DNA from: Dysgonomonas sp. Marseille-P4361
GTDB taxonomy: Bacteria; Bacteroidota; Bacteroidia; Bacteroidales; Dysgonomonadaceae
Length of the DNA stretch: 64,000 nucleotides
Assembly (NCBI RefSeq): GCF_900343125.1
Contig: NZ_OPYL01000004.1
Span: 124,001-188,000, forward strand
Reading direction: 5' to 3'
The notes under the pieces are model-generated. The model was given only the letters and a program-made list of their open reading frames with translations, was not told where the DNA came from and did not search any database. The first letter of the stretch is position 1; each line of letters starts with the position of its first letter. Below are positions 35,743 to 44,868 of this stretch, piece by piece. Both the position numbers and the translations under genes were made by a program.

Positions 35743-36372
35743 ATGAAACTAACAGAAGACTTACAATGGCGCCATGCCTGCAAAGGCATGAATGGAGAAA
35801 AAATTCCTCAAGAAAAAGTAAACAAGATATTAGAAGCTATCAATTTAGCACCAACATCACTAGGGCTACAAGCTTATAAAGTCTTAGTCATCGAAAATCA
35901 AGAATTAAAAGAAACGATATTCAAAGAAGCTTGTCCTCAACAACCAATTACAGCATGCTCTCATCTGCTGATATTCGCTTCATACACACAAATAACAACA
36001 AAAGATCTGGATACTTATTTCGACCTCATAAAATGGAAACGTAACCCCGGAGATGAATGGCTCGGCAATTACAGAAAAAAAGTAGAGAGTTTTATGGAGA
36101 GAAACTACAATTATTTCGAAGATTGGCTTGCCCGTCAAACTTATATAGCTTTAGGTATAGCCTGTGTTGCTGCTGCTAACGAACATATTGATTCTGTCCC
36201 TATCGAAGGGTATGATAAAGCTGCTTTAGATAGGATTCTAAAACTTAAAGAACGGAATCTAGCCTCAACTGTAATGCTCCCTTTAGGTTACAAAGACCCA
36301 GAAAAGGATTGGATGAACAATCAACCAAAAGTAAGAAAGGATCTGAATGATTTAATAGAGGTTATTAAGTAA
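35743..36372 (+). CDS. Nitroreductase family protein
   Basis: 209 residues. FMN-dependent nitroreductase fold: RHACKGMNGEKIPQEKVNKI (start), APTSLGLQAYKVLVIEN (FMN-binding loop), a central helix, and KERNLASTVMLPLGYKDPE near the end. This is the NfsB-type oxygen-insensitive reductase, probably NAD(P)H-dependent. It is followed after 3 nt by a small membrane protein. The substrate is unknown. Confidence 0.9.
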   Translation: MKLTEDLQWRHACKGMNGEKIPQEKVNKILEAINLAPTSLGLQAYKVLVIENQELKETIFKEACPQQPITACSHLLIFASYTQITTKDLDTYFDLIKWKRNPGDEWLGNYRKKVESFMERNYNYFEDWLARQTYIALGIACVAAANEHIDSVPIEGYDKAALDRILKLKERNLASTVMLPLGYKDPEKDWMNNQPKVRKDLNDLIEVIK

Positions 36373-36375
36373 CAT

Positions 36376-36669
36376 ATGACTCTCGCCAAAGTCAACCACA
36401 GCCAATCTATAGGCACATTGATGATTTTATTCAACTCAATTTGGCTCTATACAGGTATAGAAAGATTGTATGGCCAAAACTTTGGAGGAATATTATATAT
36501 ATTTCTATACCCTAATTGGCTTATTATAACATCTATAACTTGCAGTATTACAGGAATATTTCTAGGCATATATGTTCTAAAGAAAAGAGTAAAAACACGA
36601 TATGGCATCTTAACAAACATAGTTCTAATCATCATTTACACCTTCCTTAATCTTCGCATAACATCATAA
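36376..36669 (+). CDS. Small membrane protein, unknown
   Basis: 97 residues with three hydrophobic stretches (about 12-30, 42-68 and 79-93). I recognise no family. The N-terminus is hydrophilic (TLAKVNHSQS) and a short basic loop (KKRVKTR) lies after the second segment. It follows the nitroreductase by 3 nt and precedes PPK2 by 26 nt, so it may be part of that unit. The frame is uninterrupted, but coding status rests on position and hydrophobic pattern alone. Confidence 0.6.
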   Translation: MTLAKVNHSQSIGTLMILFNSIWLYTGIERLYGQNFGGILYIFLYPNWLIITSITCSITGIFLGIYVLKKRVKTRYGILTNIVLIIIYTFLNLRITS

Positions 36670-36695
36670 AGAACAAAACCCTAAAACAACCAATA

Positions 36696-37610
36696 ATGAA
36701 AGACTACATTTTAAAGAAAATCTTAGTAAAACCCGGAAAGCAGCACAAAGTTGCAGATTTTGAGACCGATTACACCGGCGATCTCGAAAAGAAAGAAGCA
36801 AAACAGCTTCTAGAAGAAAACACCGAGAAGCTAACGAAATTACAAGATAAACTCTATGCACAAGATAAATACTCTGTATTGATTATCTTTCAGGCAATGG
36901 ATGCTGCGGGCAAAGATGGAACGATAAAACATGTGATGTCTGGCATCAATCCTCAAGGTTGTCAGGTATTCTCTTTTAAACAACCATCAGCAGAAGAACT
37001 CGACCACGACTATATGTGGAGAATTTACAAAAGCCTGCCCGAACGTGGTCGTATAGGGATCTTCAATCGTTCTCACTACGAAGACGTATTAGTAGCAAAA
37101 GTTCACCCCGAAATTGTATTAAACGGGAAACTTCCAAATATCAATAAAGTAGAAGATGTAGACGAAAAATTCTGGAAAAACCGTTATCGCCAGATAAACG
37201 ACTTCGAGAAACATCTAACCGAAAATGGGACTATTATACTTAAATTCTTTCTCAATGTATCTCACGGGGAGCAATTAGAACGTTTCTTATCTAGACTTGA
37301 GGATGATTCAAAGAATTGGAAATTTTCTGCATCTGATCTAAAAGAAAGAGAATATTGGGATGATTACATGAAAGCTTATTCCGATATGCTTACCGCCACG
37401 TCTACCTCTTATGCACCTTGGTATGTTATACCAGCTGACAAAAAATGGTTTATGCGATACGCTGTAGGGCAGATTATATGCGATAAGATAGAAGAACTAA
37501 ATCTACACTACCCTATCTTAAATGAAGAAGCGAAAGGGAAAATAGAAGAGGCTAAAAAAGCTTTTTCGACACGAATAGAGAAAGACAATATTGAAAAAGA
37601 AGATGATTAA
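36696..37610 (+). CDS. ppk2: Polyphosphate kinase 2 family
   Basis: 304 residues. It transfers phosphate between polyphosphate and nucleotides. Walker A is AMDAAGKDGTIKHVMSG, the lid/Walker B part is GRIGIFNRSHYEDVLVAKVH, and the conserved arginine region DDYMKAYSDMLTATST lies downstream. The family members of this length usually phosphorylate nucleoside mono- or diphosphates; class cannot be decided here. It ends at a terminator. Confidence 0.9.
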   Translation: MKDYILKKILVKPGKQHKVADFETDYTGDLEKKEAKQLLEENTEKLTKLQDKLYAQDKYSVLIIFQAMDAAGKDGTIKHVMSGINPQGCQVFSFKQPSAEELDHDYMWRIYKSLPERGRIGIFNRSHYEDVLVAKVHPEIVLNGKLPNINKVEDVDEKFWKNRYRQINDFEKHLTENGTIILKFFLNVSHGEQLERFLSRLEDDSKNWKFSASDLKEREYWDDYMKAYSDMLTATSTSYAPWYVIPADKKWFMRYAVGQIICDKIEELNLHYPILNEEAKGKIEEAKKAFSTRIEKDNIEKEDD

Positions 37611-37632
37611 AACTCTATATCAGACAACAGAA

Positions 37633-37665
37633 AAGCCGCCTACATATTTAGTCTGTAGGCGGCTT
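37633..37665. terminator. Terminator after PPK2
   Basis: Stem AAGCCGCCTACA (37633-37644) and TGTAGGCGGCTT (37654-37665), loop 9 nt, then CTTTAT. CorA is convergent, so this may serve both directions. Confidence 0.85.
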
Positions 37666-37706
37666 CTTTATATTATTCAATCTTTTACAACAATACAATT
37701 CAAAAG

Positions 37707-38651
37707 TTACAGCCATTTCTTCTTTTTAAAGTAAAACAGAATAACAGCTACTGCGACAATCATCATTCCTATAGAAAAGCCATAACCATACTCCCATTCC
37801 AACTCAGGCATCCCTTTAAAGTTCATACCATAAACACTCGCTATCAGTGTAGGAGGCATGAAAATAACAGAGATCACGGTAAACATTTTAATAATCTTAT
37901 TCTGCTCAATGTTTACAAAACCCAGGAATGTATCTTGTAAATAGTCTAGCCTATCGAAACTAAACCGCGTATGTTCCAAGAGTGAGTTTATATCCTTAAT
38001 AAGGATGGTTATAAGTCCATGTAACTCTTTTGGCATCAGCTGACTTTTCAGCATATTAGAAACAACACGTTGTTTGTCTATTATATTTTCTCGCAACAAC
38101 ATTGTTTTTTCCTGAAGGTTCTTGATCTCCATCAACAATTCCTCGTCAGCCTCTTTTATACTAATACTATTACTCAGAGAGGTAATCTCCATTGTCATAT
38201 GCTCAACCATATCTGCATCCAGTTCTACCCGAGTCTCCAATATAGCAACAAGCACATGATATCCGGTAGGATACATTTTAGGGTTGGCCGATATTTTTTT
38301 TACTGTCTCCTGAAATGAAGTCAATTCTTCTCCACGCACAGTTATCAATATATTATTTTTAAGGATGAATGATACGGGTTCTCTTTCAAAATTACTTAAT
38401 AAGAAGTTTGAATTTACCACCAGCGAGTCTGCCGTCTCCATATAACGAGAAGACATCTCAATTTCGACCATTTCTTCTTCTTCCTGAATATAAATTTTTA
38501 GATAGTCCTCTAATTCACTCTCGATCTCCTCATCCACATTATTTAAGTCTATCCAAAGAAAATTTTTGATTGGAGTAATTTTCAAGAACTCAATGCTACG
38601 ACTAACTCGTATAGCACCATCTTTATGGTAGAATAGTTTAATTTCCGACAT
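37707..38651 (-). CDS. corA: CorA-family magnesium transporter
   Basis: 314 residues. A long soluble N-terminal domain is followed by two C-terminal membrane helices (about 250-273 and 289-308). The ion-selectivity signature is GMN in SVYGMNFKGMPELEW. The protein probably forms a pentamer and transports Mg2+, perhaps Co2+/Ni2+. It is convergent with ppk2 and follows rsmA on the same strand after 99 nt. Confidence 0.92.
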   Translation of the reverse strand: MSEIKLFYHKDGAIRVSRSIEFLKITPIKNFLWIDLNNVDEEIESELEDYLKIYIQEEEEMVEIEMSSRYMETADSLVVNSNFLLSNFEREPVSFILKNNILITVRGEELTSFQETVKKISANPKMYPTGYHVLVAILETRVELDADMVEHMTMEITSLSNSISIKEADEELLMEIKNLQEKTMLLRENIIDKQRVVSNMLKSQLMPKELHGLITILIKDINSLLEHTRFSFDRLDYLQDTFLGFVNIEQNKIIKMFTVISVIFMPPTLIASVYGMNFKGMPELEWEYGYGFSIGMMIVAVAVILFYFKKKKWL

Positions 38652-38750
38652 GTCTTTTTAGTTTACTGGTTCACAGTTCTAGTTTTCAAGATTAGTCAGT
38701 TTCATTAAGCTACCTGTGCATCTTATGCACTACCTAACACCCCGACTAAA

Positions 38751-39545
38751 TCATTTTCTTATACTCTCGGACAAATGGGCTGCAACGATATTTGTCAATG
38801 CTTCGAAATCTGCTACCGAGAGCCGCTCGGGTCGTTCGTCGAAAATAGGACTCGAGTATGCCTCATTTTCTTTCCCCAACAGTGGTTTCATCGAATTTCT
38901 CAACGTTTTTCGTCTTTGATTAAAGCCTGTCTTCACGACAGTTTTGAATAACTTTTCATCACAACTCAATTGCTGTCGGTCATTTCTCACAAGCTTGACC
39001 ACAGCCGACTTCACTTTGGGAGGAGGGTCGAACACCTTCTCACTCACCGTAAAAAGATATTCTATGTCGTACCATGCCTGAAGCAGCACGCTTAAGATAC
39101 CATATGTTTTACTTCCCGGCTTAGCAGCAATACGTTCTGCCACTTCTTTCTGAATCATGCCTGAACAACAAGGTATCTGATTTTTATATTCTAAAACTTT
39201 AAAAAATATTTGAGAGGAGATATTGTAAGGATAATTACCTATCAGACAAAATTGTCCTTCAAATAATTCCTTTAAATTTAACTGCAAAAAATCTCCCTCT
39301 ATGACTTTCCCATCCAATGCAGGAAAATGTTCATGCAAATAGGGAACAGATTCTCTATCGATTTCAACAACCTTCAAGTCTCTACCCTTTTCTATCAAAT
39401 ATTGAGTAAGCACACCCATACCCGGACCTACCTCTACTACTGGCAGATCGGAGAAATCGTCAAGTGTATCAGCAATCCTACGAGCAATATCTAAGTCTTT
39501 CAAGAAATGTTGCCCTAAGAATTTCTTTGGTCTAACTGCAGGCAT
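38751..39545 (-). CDS. rsmA: 16S rRNA dimethyladenosine transferase
   Basis: 264 residues. RsmA (KsgA) dimethylates two adjacent adenines at the 3' end of 16S rRNA. Motifs are [19 protein letters not shown], the SAM site [15 protein letters not shown], and the catalytic [13 protein letters not shown], followed by the C-terminal [10 protein letters not shown]. Length is normal. A -7 box lies upstream. Confidence 0.95.
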   Translation of the reverse strand: MPAVRPKKFLGQHFLKDLDIARRIADTLDDFSDLPVVEVGPGMGVLTQYLIEKGRDLKVVEIDRESVPYLHEHFPALDGKVIEGDFLQLNLKELFEGQFCLIGNYPYNISSQIFFKVLEYKNQIPCCSGMIQKEVAERIAAKPGSKTYGILSVLLQAWYDIEYLFTVSEKVFDPPPKVKSAVVKLVRNDRQQLSCDEKLFKTVVKTGFNQRRKTLRNSMKPLLGKENEAYSSPIFDERPERLSVADFEALTNIVAAHLSESIRK

Positions 39546-39575
39546 ACTTTATATTTATCACTATATTTGCAGCCG

Positions 39576-39583
39576 CAAAGGTA
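39576..39583 (-). promoter_or_regulatory. -7 box (TACCTTTG) of rsmA
   Basis: TACCTTTG on the minus strand, 31 nt upstream of the rsmA ATG. It is close to a divergent gene, and no -33 is obvious. Confidence 0.45.
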
Positions 39584-39655
39584 GTGTTTTTATTATAAAT
39601 ATTTAACTTTAATGCAACACTATTATTTACATAAATACAAATTTATTGATTTGGC

Positions 39656-40666
39656 ATGGAAGAAACAGGCAATGGGATAGCTTCTAAAAAAAGCTCTTTA
39701 TTGAACAAACTGATCAAAACTATACTACCTCTGGCTTTAGGTATCGTTATTTTATATTTTTTATTCAGAGACATTGACTTCAAAGAAGTATGGATTATCT
39801 TGAAAGAAGCTAATTGGGGAATTCTTTTAATCTCTCTTCCTTTTGGACTCTTAGGCAATACCATCAGAGGTTACCGATGGGAACTATTCTTAAAACCGTT
39901 AGGATATAACCCTAAAGTATCTACTCTTAACTATGCTACCTATGGAGGGTATGCAATAAACTTCGCATTGCCTCGCGCCGGAGAATTATGGAAAACCGGA
40001 GCAGTTTCTAAAGAAGAAAACATTCCTTTTACCAAAGCCTTTGGTACAATGCTACTCGATCGTATTTTCGACACTTTCACAGTCTTAACCATTACCCTTT
40101 TTGCTTTCATCTTCAATATGCAATTCTTTATTGATCAGCTTAAAGAAAGAAAAAAAGCACTAGAATCTATTATCGAGATATTACAATCTCCTTTATTTTA
40201 CATTGGTATAGGTGCGGCTATTATCACCACATACATCGTATTAAAATACTTCAGTGAAAACATAATAGTCCGTAAGATTAAAGAATTCACAAAAGGAATT
40301 ATTCTTGATATGAAAGCTATTTGGAAAATGGATACAAAAGGTCGGTTACTCCTATACACAATCGGCATATGGGGTTCCTATTTTCTTTACTTCTACATCA
40401 CATTCTTCGCTTTCGACTTCACCAAAGATTTAGGTTTTACCGCAGGATTGATAGCCTTTGCCCTTAGCAGTATAAGTATGGGTGTTCCATCAAATGGAGG
40501 CTTAGGTCCTTGGCAGGTAGCTGTTGTTGCAGCATTAGCTTTATATGGTGTTAGCGGATTAGAAGCTAAAGCTTTTGCAGTGGGAGTCTTTGGATTACAA
40601 TCGCTTTGGGTTATATTATGTGGGTTTTTCGGGATGGGAATGCTCTCCTTGAAAAAATCGAAATAA
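39656..40666 (+). CDS. Lysylphosphatidylglycerol synthase-type flippase (UPF0104)
   Basis: 336 residues with about eight membrane segments. The family motif region GNTIRGYRWELFLKPLG and FALPRAGELWKTGAV is followed by LDRIFDTFTVLTITLFA, matching the flippase-like domain of MprF/UPF0104. There is no C-terminal synthetase domain, so it is the transport half only. It may flip lipids or carry another amphiphile. Single gene, divergent from rsmA. Confidence 0.87.
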   Translation: MEETGNGIASKKSSLLNKLIKTILPLALGIVILYFLFRDIDFKEVWIILKEANWGILLISLPFGLLGNTIRGYRWELFLKPLGYNPKVSTLNYATYGGYAINFALPRAGELWKTGAVSKEENIPFTKAFGTMLLDRIFDTFTVLTITLFAFIFNMQFFIDQLKERKKALESIIEILQSPLFYIGIGAAIITTYIVLKYFSENIIVRKIKEFTKGIILDMKAIWKMDTKGRLLLYTIGIWGSYFLYFYITFFAFDFTKDLGFTAGLIAFALSSISMGVPSNGGLGPWQVAVVAALALYGVSGLEAKAFAVGVFGLQSLWVILCGFFGMGMLSLKKSK

Positions 40667-40773
40667 ATCCTTTATTTCTAAAAAACATCAAAACACACAA
40701 GAGATCTAAATAAAAAGATATCTTTTTAGGTTAAAATAGAGGGGATGCCCCCTTCTCTTTCTAATGGTTTGCG

Positions 40774-40781
40774 TATATTTG
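40774..40781 (+). promoter_or_regulatory. -7 box (TATATTTG)
   Basis: TATATTTG lies 28 nt upstream of the phosphoesterase ATG at 40810. It fits the Bacteroidetes -7 motif; no -33 seen. Confidence 0.4.
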
Positions 40782-40809
40782 ATACACTTACAACCTAAAT
40801 AAAAGACTT

Positions 40810-41745
40810 ATGAAATATATCTATTCTTTCTTGATCTTATTTTTAATATATCTCACCATCTCAACTTGCAATCTCTATGCGCTTACCCACAAACAAAGCA
40901 ATACGATAAGCGACACGCTTCCTTTACTAAAGATCGGTCTAATTGCAGATATACAATATTGCGATTGTGATGCCAGAGGAACCCGTTTTTACAGAAACTC
41001 GCTACCCAAAATAGAAGAAGCTGTTAAACAGTTAAACGAAAATGAGGTCGATCTGACTGTCAACCTTGGTGATTTATCCGACAAAACACCCAGTGATATA
41101 GATACAATAACAGCAAGATTGAGTAAATTAAAAACTCCAATCCACAACATTGCAGGGAATCATGACTATATGGGGATTACAGACAATCAAATTTTATACG
41201 GTAAATTAAAAATGCCCTCTGAGTATTACACATTACATCTTTCAGATCAAAATATTGCTCTTATTTTCTTGAACACAAATGAGATTTCGTCTTATGCCAA
41301 TATAACCAACACTCACAAACAGAAAGAGTTCGAGAATATAATGACTAAAATAAAAAAAGAGAACAGAATAAACGGATATGAATGGAACGGAGGTATTAGC
41401 AATAAACAATTAACTTGGCTAGACAATGTTTTAACTGATACTGACAATAAAAATATTAAAGTGATAATATTTACCCATCACCCACTCTACCCAAAACACG
41501 ATCACAATACACTTAATGATATAGAGGTTCTTTCGGTACTCGAAAAACACGAATCTATTAAAGCTGTATTTTCAGGACATTACCACAAAGGTAATTTTGG
41601 CAAGTTCAATAATATACCATTCATTACTTTAGAAGGAATGATAGAAACAGAGTATGACAACTCTTTTGGAATAATGAAAATTTACGAAAACAGACTTATT
41701 GTTGAAGGAAAAGGTAGAATGACTTCCCGCTCTTTTACATTCTAA
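40810..41745 (+). CDS. Secreted metallophosphoesterase
   Basis: 311 residues. A signal peptide (YSFLILFLIYLTISTC) is followed by a calcineurin-like fold. Metal ligands are GLIADIQYCDCD, NLGDLSD, AGNHDYM, FTHHPLYPKHDH and FSGHYHKG, a complete set. It is probably periplasmic or surface-bound. The substrate is unknown; such enzymes cleave phosphodiesters or phosphomonoesters. Single gene. Confidence 0.9.
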   Translation: MKYIYSFLILFLIYLTISTCNLYALTHKQSNTISDTLPLLKIGLIADIQYCDCDARGTRFYRNSLPKIEEAVKQLNENEVDLTVNLGDLSDKTPSDIDTITARLSKLKTPIHNIAGNHDYMGITDNQILYGKLKMPSEYYTLHLSDQNIALIFLNTNEISSYANITNTHKQKEFENIMTKIKKENRINGYEWNGGISNKQLTWLDNVLTDTDNKNIKVIIFTHHPLYPKHDHNTLNDIEVLSVLEKHESIKAVFSGHYHKGNFGKFNNIPFITLEGMIETEYDNSFGIMKIYENRLIVEGKGRMTSRSFTF

Positions 41746-41792
41746 AAGACGCTTCATTTTGTCATAATATCAAAATGACATAATTACGATAT

Positions 41793-41837
41793 TTTTAGCA
41801 AAGTCTTTTCGTCTATGAACAGAAGACTTTGCTAAAA
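41793..41837 (+). promoter_or_regulatory. 15-bp perfect inverted repeat before pepD
   Basis: TTTTAGCAAAGTCTT (41793-41807) and AAGACTTTGCTAAAA (41823-41837) with a 15-nt loop. It sits directly upstream of the pepD -7 box at 41843. It may be an operator or a terminator of the preceding gene. T-richness after the right arm is modest (TTTTATATC). Confidence 0.5.
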
Positions 41838-41842
41838 TTTTA

Positions 41843-41850
41843 TATCTTTG
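41843..41850 (+). promoter_or_regulatory. -7 box (TATCTTTG) of pepD
   Basis: TATCTTTG lies 32 nt before the ATG at 41883. The inverted repeat ends 5 nt upstream and occupies the place where a -33 would be. Confidence 0.5.
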
Positions 41851-41882
41851 TTACTAATCGAAATTTTTAAATACATAAATAT

Positions 41883-43343
41883 ATGTCAAAAGAAATACTT
41901 GATCTAAAACCGACACGATTGTGGAAGCACTTCTACGATCTTAATCAGATTCCTCGACCGACAGGGCAAATGGAGGAAGTTACAAAATTCGTTATCGATT
42001 TCGGAAAATCTTTAGGATTGGAAGTAAAACAAGATAAAACAGGAAACATTGTTATTATCAAACCGGCTACAGCAGGAATGGAAAATGCTCCGGTAGTGAT
42101 ATTACAATCTCACCTTGATATGGTTCCTCAAAAAAACAATGATGTAGTTCATGACTTTACTAAAGACCCTATCGAAATGAAAATCGAAGGAAACATTGTA
42201 AAAGCTAAATCTACAACATTGGGGTCTGACAATGGCATCGGAGTTGCGGCTATAATGACTGTTCTTGAAGACAAAACTCTGTCTCACGGAAAGATAGAAG
42301 CACTTTTTACAGTAGACGAAGAAGTTGGGATGGTAGGTGCTAGTGGCTTACAGCCAGGCTTCCTTAGTGGAGACATTCTATTAAATCTTGACACTGAAGA
42401 GATAGGCGAACTTTGCGTAGGATGTGCCGGTGGTGTAGATATTAATGCTACATGGGAATACAAAGATGTAGAAGTTCCGGAAGGTGATATCGCCTACAAA
42501 GTGGTTCTGAAAGGACTAAAAGGAGGGCACTCTGGTACCGAAATACATTTAGGAAGAGCTAATGCAAACAAGCTAATGGCATATTTTTTAAAAGATGCTA
42601 TCAGCAATTTCGAAGTACGTCTTTCAGCTATCGATGGAGGATCGCTACGCAATGCTATTCCTCGCGAGTCGTGGGCTATAGTAACCCTACCTCAAGAAGA
42701 CGAAAAAGACTTCCTTGACTTGGTGAAAGAATATGAGGGGATCTACAAGGAAGAGTACAAAGCGGCTGAAGTTGTTGCAAACCTATCTTTCAAAGCTGAA
42801 AAGACAGAACTTCCAAAAACATTGATCCCGGAAGAGATTCAAGATGGACTTATCAATGCTGTAGTAGCTTGTCAAAACGGATCTATTGGTATGTTAACCG
42901 AATTTGAAGGTATCGTTGAAACTTCTACAAACCTAGCATCTGTAAAATCTTCACCGGGTCGCATTGAAGCAAAAATGCTTGCTCGCAGTTCTTCTGAAAC
43001 TCGCAAAGATGAAATCTGCTCTAGCTTGGAAAGTGCATTTGCGTTAGCAGGAGCAAGAGTTGACATAGAGAACCCTTATCCGGGATGGCAACCTAATGCC
43101 CAGTCTAAAACATTAAACATGATGGCTGAGCTCTATGAAGAAATGTTCAACGAAAAAGCTCATGTAGTTGTTGTTCATGCTGGACTTGAGTGTGGAATCA
43201 TACTTTCAAGCACTCCTGGGTTAGACATCGTATCTTTCGGACCTACAATTTTGAATGCTCACTCTCCGGACGAGTATGTAGAAATAGATACTGTTGAGAA
43301 ATTCTATAGCTATCTGTTAAAAACACTAGAAAGAATAAAATAA
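41883..43343 (+). CDS. pepD: Aminoacyl-histidine dipeptidase (M20 family)
   Basis: 486 residues. Zinc ligands are in LQSHLDMVPQ, GSDNGIGVAA, TVDEEVGMVGASG, LNLDTEEIGEL and HAGLECGI. The M20C lid domain lies between about 200 and 380. It hydrolyses Xaa-His dipeptides and other short peptides in the cytosol. Length matches PepD. It has its own promoter and a terminator. Confidence 0.95.
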   Translation: MSKEILDLKPTRLWKHFYDLNQIPRPTGQMEEVTKFVIDFGKSLGLEVKQDKTGNIVIIKPATAGMENAPVVILQSHLDMVPQKNNDVVHDFTKDPIEMKIEGNIVKAKSTTLGSDNGIGVAAIMTVLEDKTLSHGKIEALFTVDEEVGMVGASGLQPGFLSGDILLNLDTEEIGELCVGCAGGVDINATWEYKDVEVPEGDIAYKVVLKGLKGGHSGTEIHLGRANANKLMAYFLKDAISNFEVRLSAIDGGSLRNAIPRESWAIVTLPQEDEKDFLDLVKEYEGIYKEEYKAAEVVANLSFKAEKTELPKTLIPEEIQDGLINAVVACQNGSIGMLTEFEGIVETSTNLASVKSSPGRIEAKMLARSSSETRKDEICSSLESAFALAGARVDIENPYPGWQPNAQSKTLNMMAELYEEMFNEKAHVVVVHAGLECGIILSSTPGLDIVSFGPTILNAHSPDEYVEIDTVEKFYSYLLKTLERIK

Positions 43344-43353
43344 GACTATAACA

Positions 43354-43384
43354 AAAAAAGGCATCTCGATAAGATGCCTTTTTT
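43354..43384. terminator. Bidirectional terminator between pepD and sirtuin gene
   Basis: Stem AAAAAAGGCATCT (43354-43366) and AGATGCCTTTTTT (43372-43384), loop 5 nt. T-runs on both sides suit the two convergent genes. Confidence 0.88.
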
Positions 43385-43400
43385 ATTTTAAATAAGAAGT

Positions 43401-44087
43401 CTATATTTTCAATAATTCTCTCAATTTTTCTACACCTGCCGAAGCACCCTCTTTGATAAAGTAGATGTCATTTCGGGAAGCCTTCACTTCATTTGGATCT
43501 ATCAAGAATATCGGTGTTCCTGATTTTACATAATTCAATAAGCCCGCTGCCGGATATACATTCAAGGAGGTGCCAATAACAACAAGTATATCTGCTTTTT
43601 GAACAGTGTGCATAGCCTCTTCAATCATAGGAACAGCCTCCCCAAACCATACAATATGCGGTCGGAGCTGAGAACCTTTCTCGCACTTGTCGCCTAACTT
43701 TATTTCCCAATTATCGGCAGTCAACGTATAAATAAGAGAAGGGTCTACTGTCGAACGAACTTTACTTAACTCCCCATGTAAGTGCAGTACATCTGTACTT
43801 CCCGCTCGTTCATGCAAATCATCTACATTTTGCGTTATAATAGACACTTTGAAATCTTTCTCCATTTCAGCCAACCCTATATGACCTTTATTTGGCTTCG
43901 TATCAAAAGATTCTTTCCTTCGAGTATTATAAAAATCAAGAACCAATTGAGGATTACGCCTGAAACCTTCGGGAGTTGCAACATCTTCTACCGAATGTTG
44001 TTCCCATAATCCACCTGAGTCCCTAAAAGTAGATATTCCACTTTCGGCACTCATTCCTGCACCAGTTAAAACAACAATATGTTTCAT
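43401..44087 (-). CDS. NAD-dependent protein deacylase (sirtuin), lacking zinc cysteines
   Basis: 228 residues. NAD-binding GAGMSAESGISTFRDSGGLW (10-29), TQNVDDLHERAGS and catalytic His in LHLHGEL are present, as is WFGEAVP. The Tyr-x-x-Arg pair (FYNTRRK) is that used by SIRT5/CobB enzymes to recognise succinyl or malonyl lysine. The four Cys of the usual zinc ribbon are missing: only one Cys (DKCEKG) occurs in the whole protein. The fold of this insert is therefore held without zinc. The call as CobB-like is firm at family level. Confidence 0.9.
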   Translation of the reverse strand: MKHIVVLTGAGMSAESGISTFRDSGGLWEQHSVEDVATPEGFRRNPQLVLDFYNTRRKESFDTKPNKGHIGLAEMEKDFKVSIITQNVDDLHERAGSTDVLHLHGELSKVRSTVDPSLIYTLTADNWEIKLGDKCEKGSQLRPHIVWFGEAVPMIEEAMHTVQKADILVVIGTSLNVYPAAGLLNYVKSGTPIFLIDPNEVKASRNDIYFIKEGASAGVEKLRELLKI

Positions 44088-44148
44088 AATTTATTAAAAA
44101 AATATAAGTATAGTACACAAATATACATTTTTTGAACCACAATATATA

Positions 44149-44177
44149 TTGAAGTCTCACGAAAAGAGTTACTTTTG
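44149..44177 (+). promoter_or_regulatory. Promoter of the FKBP gene
   Basis: TTG at 44149-44151, 18-bp spacer and TACTTTTG at 44170-44177. It fits Bacteroidetes -33/-7 spacing within one base. The predicted leader is about 80 nt. Confidence 0.6.
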
Positions 44178-44263
44178 TGGGTTAAATAAAACAAAACAAC
44201 CTATAAATCTATTTAAATAACCAATTGATTTATAGAACTTAATTTAGAAACAAAAAAACTATT

Positions 44264-44848
44264 ATGAACAAGATCAGTTACGCTTTAGGCTTAAGTATTG
44301 CTAACAACTTCATGAATTCAGGTATTAAAGATGTAGACACTGAAACATTCATCAAAGGATTCCAAGATGTAATGAATGAAGGCACACTTGAAATGACTTA
44401 TGAAGAAGCTCAAGAAGTCATGAACGAATATTTTTCGAATTTGCAAGCTGAAAGACTTGAGCTTAACCTAAAAGCCGGACAAGAATTTTTAGCAGCAAAC
44501 AAAAAAAGAGAAGGAGTTGTAGAACTTCCTAGCGGACTACAATACGAAATAATCAAAGAAGGAAATGGTCCAAAACCAAAAGCGACAAACCAAGTAGAAT
44601 GTCATTACCATGGAACTCTAATCAATGGTGTTGTATTTGACAGTTCTGTAGAACGTGGTCAACCTGCAACTTTCGGTGTCAACCAAGTTATCCCGGGATG
44701 GGTTGAAGCTCTTCAATTAATGCCTGTAGGCTCTAAATGGAAACTTTTCATTCCTTCTAACCTTGCTTATGGAGAAAGAGGTGCAGGACAATCTATCGAG
44801 CCAAACTCTACATTAATCTTCGAAGTGGAAGTTTTAAATATTCTTTAA
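44264..44848 (+). CDS. FKBP-type peptidyl-prolyl isomerase, no signal peptide
   Basis: 194 residues. An N-terminal helical FKBP_N-like region (about 1-85, dimerising arm) is followed by the FKBP domain (about 95-194). Conserved active-site residues include YHGTLINGVVFDSSVERGQP, VIPGWVEALQLMP and LAYGERGAG. No signal peptide, so presumed cytosolic. The next gene encodes a lipoprotein paralogue, 20 nt away, and the C-terminal halves are very similar, indicating tandem duplication. Confidence 0.92.
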   Translation: MNKISYALGLSIANNFMNSGIKDVDTETFIKGFQDVMNEGTLEMTYEEAQEVMNEYFSNLQAERLELNLKAGQEFLAANKKREGVVELPSGLQYEIIKEGNGPKPKATNQVECHYHGTLINGVVFDSSVERGQPATFGVNQVIPGWVEALQLMPVGSKWKLFIPSNLAYGERGAGQSIEPNSTLIFEVEVLNIL

Positions 44849-44868
44849 TTATAATAATCAATAAAAAC

